The notes beneath the pieces are model-generated. The model did no database searches. It saw only the letters and a list, made by a program, of their open reading frames with translations, and was not told where the DNA came from. Positions 62,088-64,000 of a stretch of DNA of 64,000 nt are shown one piece after another (positions within the stretch are counted from its first letter, which is position 1; each line of letters begins with the position of its first letter). This DNA comes from Planctomycetota bacterium. Its GTDB lineage: Bacteria; Planctomycetota; Planctomycetia; Pirellulales; PNKZ01. The DNA is taken from the NCBI GenBank assembly GCA_018242585.1, contig JAFEBQ010000022.1:62001-126000 (forward strand), in the 5' to 3' direction. Position numbers and translations under genes: made by a program.

Positions 62088-62990
62088 ATGTCGTTGCTCG
62101 TCGTTGGCTCGGTGGCCTTGGACAATGTCGAAACTCCCTCGGCGCGGCGCGACAACGTACTGGGCGGCTCGGCCGTTCACTTTTCGTACGCGGCCAGCTT
62201 CTTCTCGAAGGTCCACCTGGTTGGCGCGGTCGGTGAAGACTGGCCGGCCGAGCACACCCAACTGCTCAGCGGTCGCGGCATCGATGTCAGCGGCTTGAAT
62301 GTGGTTCCCGGCGGCAAGACGTTCCGCTGGACCGGCAAATACCAGCCCAACATGAACGACCGCGAGACGTTGGAAGTTCACTTGAACGTGCTGGGGACGT
62401 TCGATCCCAACGTGCCCGACCATTACCGCAAGTGCAAGTATCTATTCCTCGGCAATGGCTCGCCAACCTGGCAGTTGAAAGTTCGCGAGCAATTGCCCAA
62501 CGCGGCCCTGACCATGGCCGACACGATGGACCTGTGGATCAACATTCAGCGCGATGAGTTGAATGCCCTGTTGCGCCGCATCGACGGCCTGGTGTTGAAC
62601 GATCACGAGGCCAAGCTGCTGACCGACGAAGAAAACCTGGTCGCCGCCGGTCGTCGCGTGCTCGAACTGGGTCCGCGGTTCGTGGTGGTCAAGAAGGGGG
62701 AGCACGGCTCGATTTTCTTCAGCCGAGACGAAACGTACGTCCTGCCGGCCTTTCCCACGGCCCGCGTCGTCGACCCGACGGGGGCTGGCGACAGCTTTGC
62801 CGGTGGCCTGATGGGTTACCTCGCCGAGCAAGACAAGATCGACGGCAAGACCATGAAGCAGGCCCTGGCCTATGGCACCGTGACGGCCAGCTTCAACGTC
62901 GAGGACTTTTCGCTCGATCGGCTGCGCGGGCTGTCGCGAGCCGACATCGACCGGCGCTTGGAAGATTATCGCCGCATGTTGGCGCTCTAA
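62088..62990 (+). CDS. PfkB family carbohydrate kinase
   Basis: 300 residues. Family motifs: VVGSVALDNVETP, GGSAVHFSYAASFFSKVHLVGAVGEDW in pattern, and the ATP/catalytic VDPTGAGDSFAGGLMG with the base Asp. The substrate-specific residues are not decisive between ribokinase, sugar kinase or nucleoside kinase. It is followed by thpR after a repeat. Confidence 0.9.
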   Translation: MSLLVVGSVALDNVETPSARRDNVLGGSAVHFSYAASFFSKVHLVGAVGEDWPAEHTQLLSGRGIDVSGLNVVPGGKTFRWTGKYQPNMNDRETLEVHLNVLGTFDPNVPDHYRKCKYLFLGNGSPTWQLKVREQLPNAALTMADTMDLWINIQRDELNALLRRIDGLVLNDHEAKLLTDEENLVAAGRRVLELGPRFVVVKKGEHGSIFFSRDETYVLPAFPTARVVDPTGAGDSFAGGLMGYLAEQDKIDGKTMKQALAYGTVTASFNVEDFSLDRLRGLSRADIDRRLEDYRRMLAL

Positions 62991-63024
62991 AACGAAATCT
63001 CACGGCACACGAATGCCGTCGCGA

Positions 63025-63076
63025 CCAAGCCGGCGGCTCTGCCGCCGAATCAACGGCGACCGAGTCGCCGGCTTGG
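63025..63076. repeat. CCAAGCCGGCGGC-type palindromic repeat, copy 2
   Basis: CCAAGCCGGCGGCTCTGCCG, then CCGAATCAACGGCGACCGAG and TCGCCGGCTTGG. Almost identical to the copy at 63721. Confidence 0.85.
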
Positions 63077-63112
63077 AACGAAATACACGTCTCCAGAAAG
63101 CTCGTCGCCGCC

Positions 63113-63691
63113 ATGCGTCACAAGGTTCGCACGTTCGTCGCCGTGGAACTTTCCCCCGAGGTGCTCTCGAACGCCCGGAATCTGTTGCGCGAGTGGCGGA
63201 AGTTCGACGCCCCGATCCGTTGGGTCGACGATGGCCAATTGCACCTGACGCTCGCCTTTTTGGGCGATGTCGACGCGCTCGACTTGCCCCAGGTCTGTCA
63301 GGCGGTGACCAAGGCGGTCGAGCCGCTGCCGCCGTTCGAGTGGCACGCCACGGGAGTCGGCGCCTTCCCCGCCCTGGAACGCCCGCGGACCATTTGGCTC
63401 GGCACCGGCGAAGGGGCCGACGATCTCGTCACGCTGCACGAGGCGATCGAACGCTGCCTCAGCCAACTGGGCTTTCGTGGCGAGGGACGCCGGTTCAAGC
63501 CGCACGTCACCTTGGGGCGCGTACGAGGCTACGACGAGCGGCTGGCCCCCTTGGTCGAGCAGCTTCGCACCCAGGCGTCGCTGTTCGCCGGCGTTTGCGA
63601 TGTGACCGACGTGACGGTCTTTTCCAGCGAACTCGAACGTCACGGCCCAACGCACGAGCCGCTGGCCGTGGCGCCCCTGGCGGGCAGTTAA
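63113..63691 (+). CDS. thpR: RNA 2',3'-cyclic phosphodiesterase
   Basis: 192 residues of the 2H phosphoesterase family. Two HxT motifs are present: HLT at residues 44-46 (QLHLTLAFLG) and HVT from residue 131 (KPHVTLGRVRG). The family opens 2',3'-cyclic phosphates on RNA ends. It lies 122 bases after the kinase gene and between two copies of the same repeat. Confidence 0.93.
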   Translation: MRHKVRTFVAVELSPEVLSNARNLLREWRKFDAPIRWVDDGQLHLTLAFLGDVDALDLPQVCQAVTKAVEPLPPFEWHATGVGAFPALERPRTIWLGTGEGADDLVTLHEAIERCLSQLGFRGEGRRFKPHVTLGRVRGYDERLAPLVEQLRTQASLFAGVCDVTDVTVFSSELERHGPTHEPLAVAPLAGS

Positions 63692-64000
63692 TCCGCGCCC
63701 GTCGATGGTCAGTCGGCGTTCCAAGCCGGCGGCTCTGCCGCCGAACCGACGGCGACGAAGTCGCCGGCTTGGTCCGGTCAAGTTGTACCGACGGTAGCGA
63801 TTCTGCCGCCGCCGGCCTTCCGCTGACACCCCGCAAGGTGCCGCCCGACCACCATTCAGTGTGGGCTTCGGCCAACACTCGGGATTGTGACCTAAAGTTT
63901 TATGACCGATTTCGCGCGCCCAGGGTGTGCGCGAGCGTCACAAGTTGTCGGTTGATGTTGCAAGGGCCCGCGTCCGATGTCGCAGTTTTGGCACTACTGG
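63692..64000. other. Terminal region with repeat and a possible new start
   Basis: 309 bases holding repeat copy 3 and then unassigned sequence. ATG at 63977 opens MSQFWHYW to the window end, but there is too little to call a gene. Confidence 0.35.
63721..63772. repeat. CCAAGCCGGCGGC-type palindromic repeat, copy 3
   Basis: CCAAGCCGGCGGCTCTGCCG, then CCGAACCGACGGCGACGAAG and TCGCCGGCTTGG. Third copy of the family, flanking thpR on its other side. Confidence 0.85.

Noticed and set aside
63977-64000. Possible gene start MSQFWHYW at the window end
   Set aside because: Only eight codons are visible.

Overview
The window looks like chromosomal DNA of a planctomycete, probably Pirellulales-like. 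The evidence is the gene content: a paired DUF1549/DUF1553 cytochrome protein and DUF1501 protein, a BBP7-type and a BBP2-type outer-membrane barrel, several planctomycete-style barrel paralogues with Cys-rich N-termini, Tat-exported Gfo/Idh/MocA oxidoreductases, GC-rich codon use and many GTG/TTG starts. I see no prophage, plasmid, integrase, rRNA or CRISPR array. This is mostly core genome sprinkled with short palindromic repeats.

Layout. 1-2.6 kb: the start of a MarR-type regulator with a palindromic operator, a Gfo/Idh/MocA oxidoreductase and an MgtC-like protein. 2.6-9.5 kb: a BBP2-like porin with a Cys-rich segment, a GT39-like membrane glycosyltransferase, tRNA-Val(CAC), and two oligopeptide-type ABC ATPases without permeases. 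9.5-18.2 kb: an oxidoreductase-like protein with a membrane tail, the DUF1549/DUF1553 plus DUF1501 pair and a C45-type acyltransferase/hydrolase. 18.5-25.2 kb: a minus-strand run holding a BBP7 porin, a secreted planctomycete protein, a GNAT-like protein, a COG2509-like FAD protein and an RRM protein. 25.7-27.2 kb: pyrF and ndk, convergent. 27.4-35.4 kb: envelope proteins, namely two related barrels, a His-rich secreted protein, and a tandem array of three related barrels of which two carry dense Cys clusters.

35.8-43.3 kb: a secreted cyclophilin, a thioesterase, a two-gene phosphorelay (1305-aa hybrid kinase plus a receiver/HATPase protein) and cinA. 43.5-47.0 kb: an MBL hydrolase, a REP-associated transposase (RAYT) with three matching REP sequences and a lower-GC hypothetical gene, and a flavin monooxygenase. 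47.3-50.1 kb: a 32-aa basic protein, a FabZ-like dehydratase, trmB, a small-protein/HNH pair and a hypothetical protein. 50.2-63.7 kb: mainly metabolism and maintenance: purF, proB, cysS-ispF, an ABC ATPase, dapB, a cyanophycinase-like peptidase, thrC, a DksA/TraR protein, lspA, a PfkB kinase and thpR.

Three things deserve most attention. The RAYT region carries a complete REPIN. At least four other unrelated repeat families lie between genes, and one of them forms the C-terminus of an ABC ATPase. The outer-membrane barrels share Cys-rich N-terminal modules, which look like a lineage-specific surface design. I found no clear-cut new multi-gene defence or biosynthetic system; the best candidates for unknown biology are these barrels, the small-protein/HNH pair and the kinase/receiver-HATPase pair.
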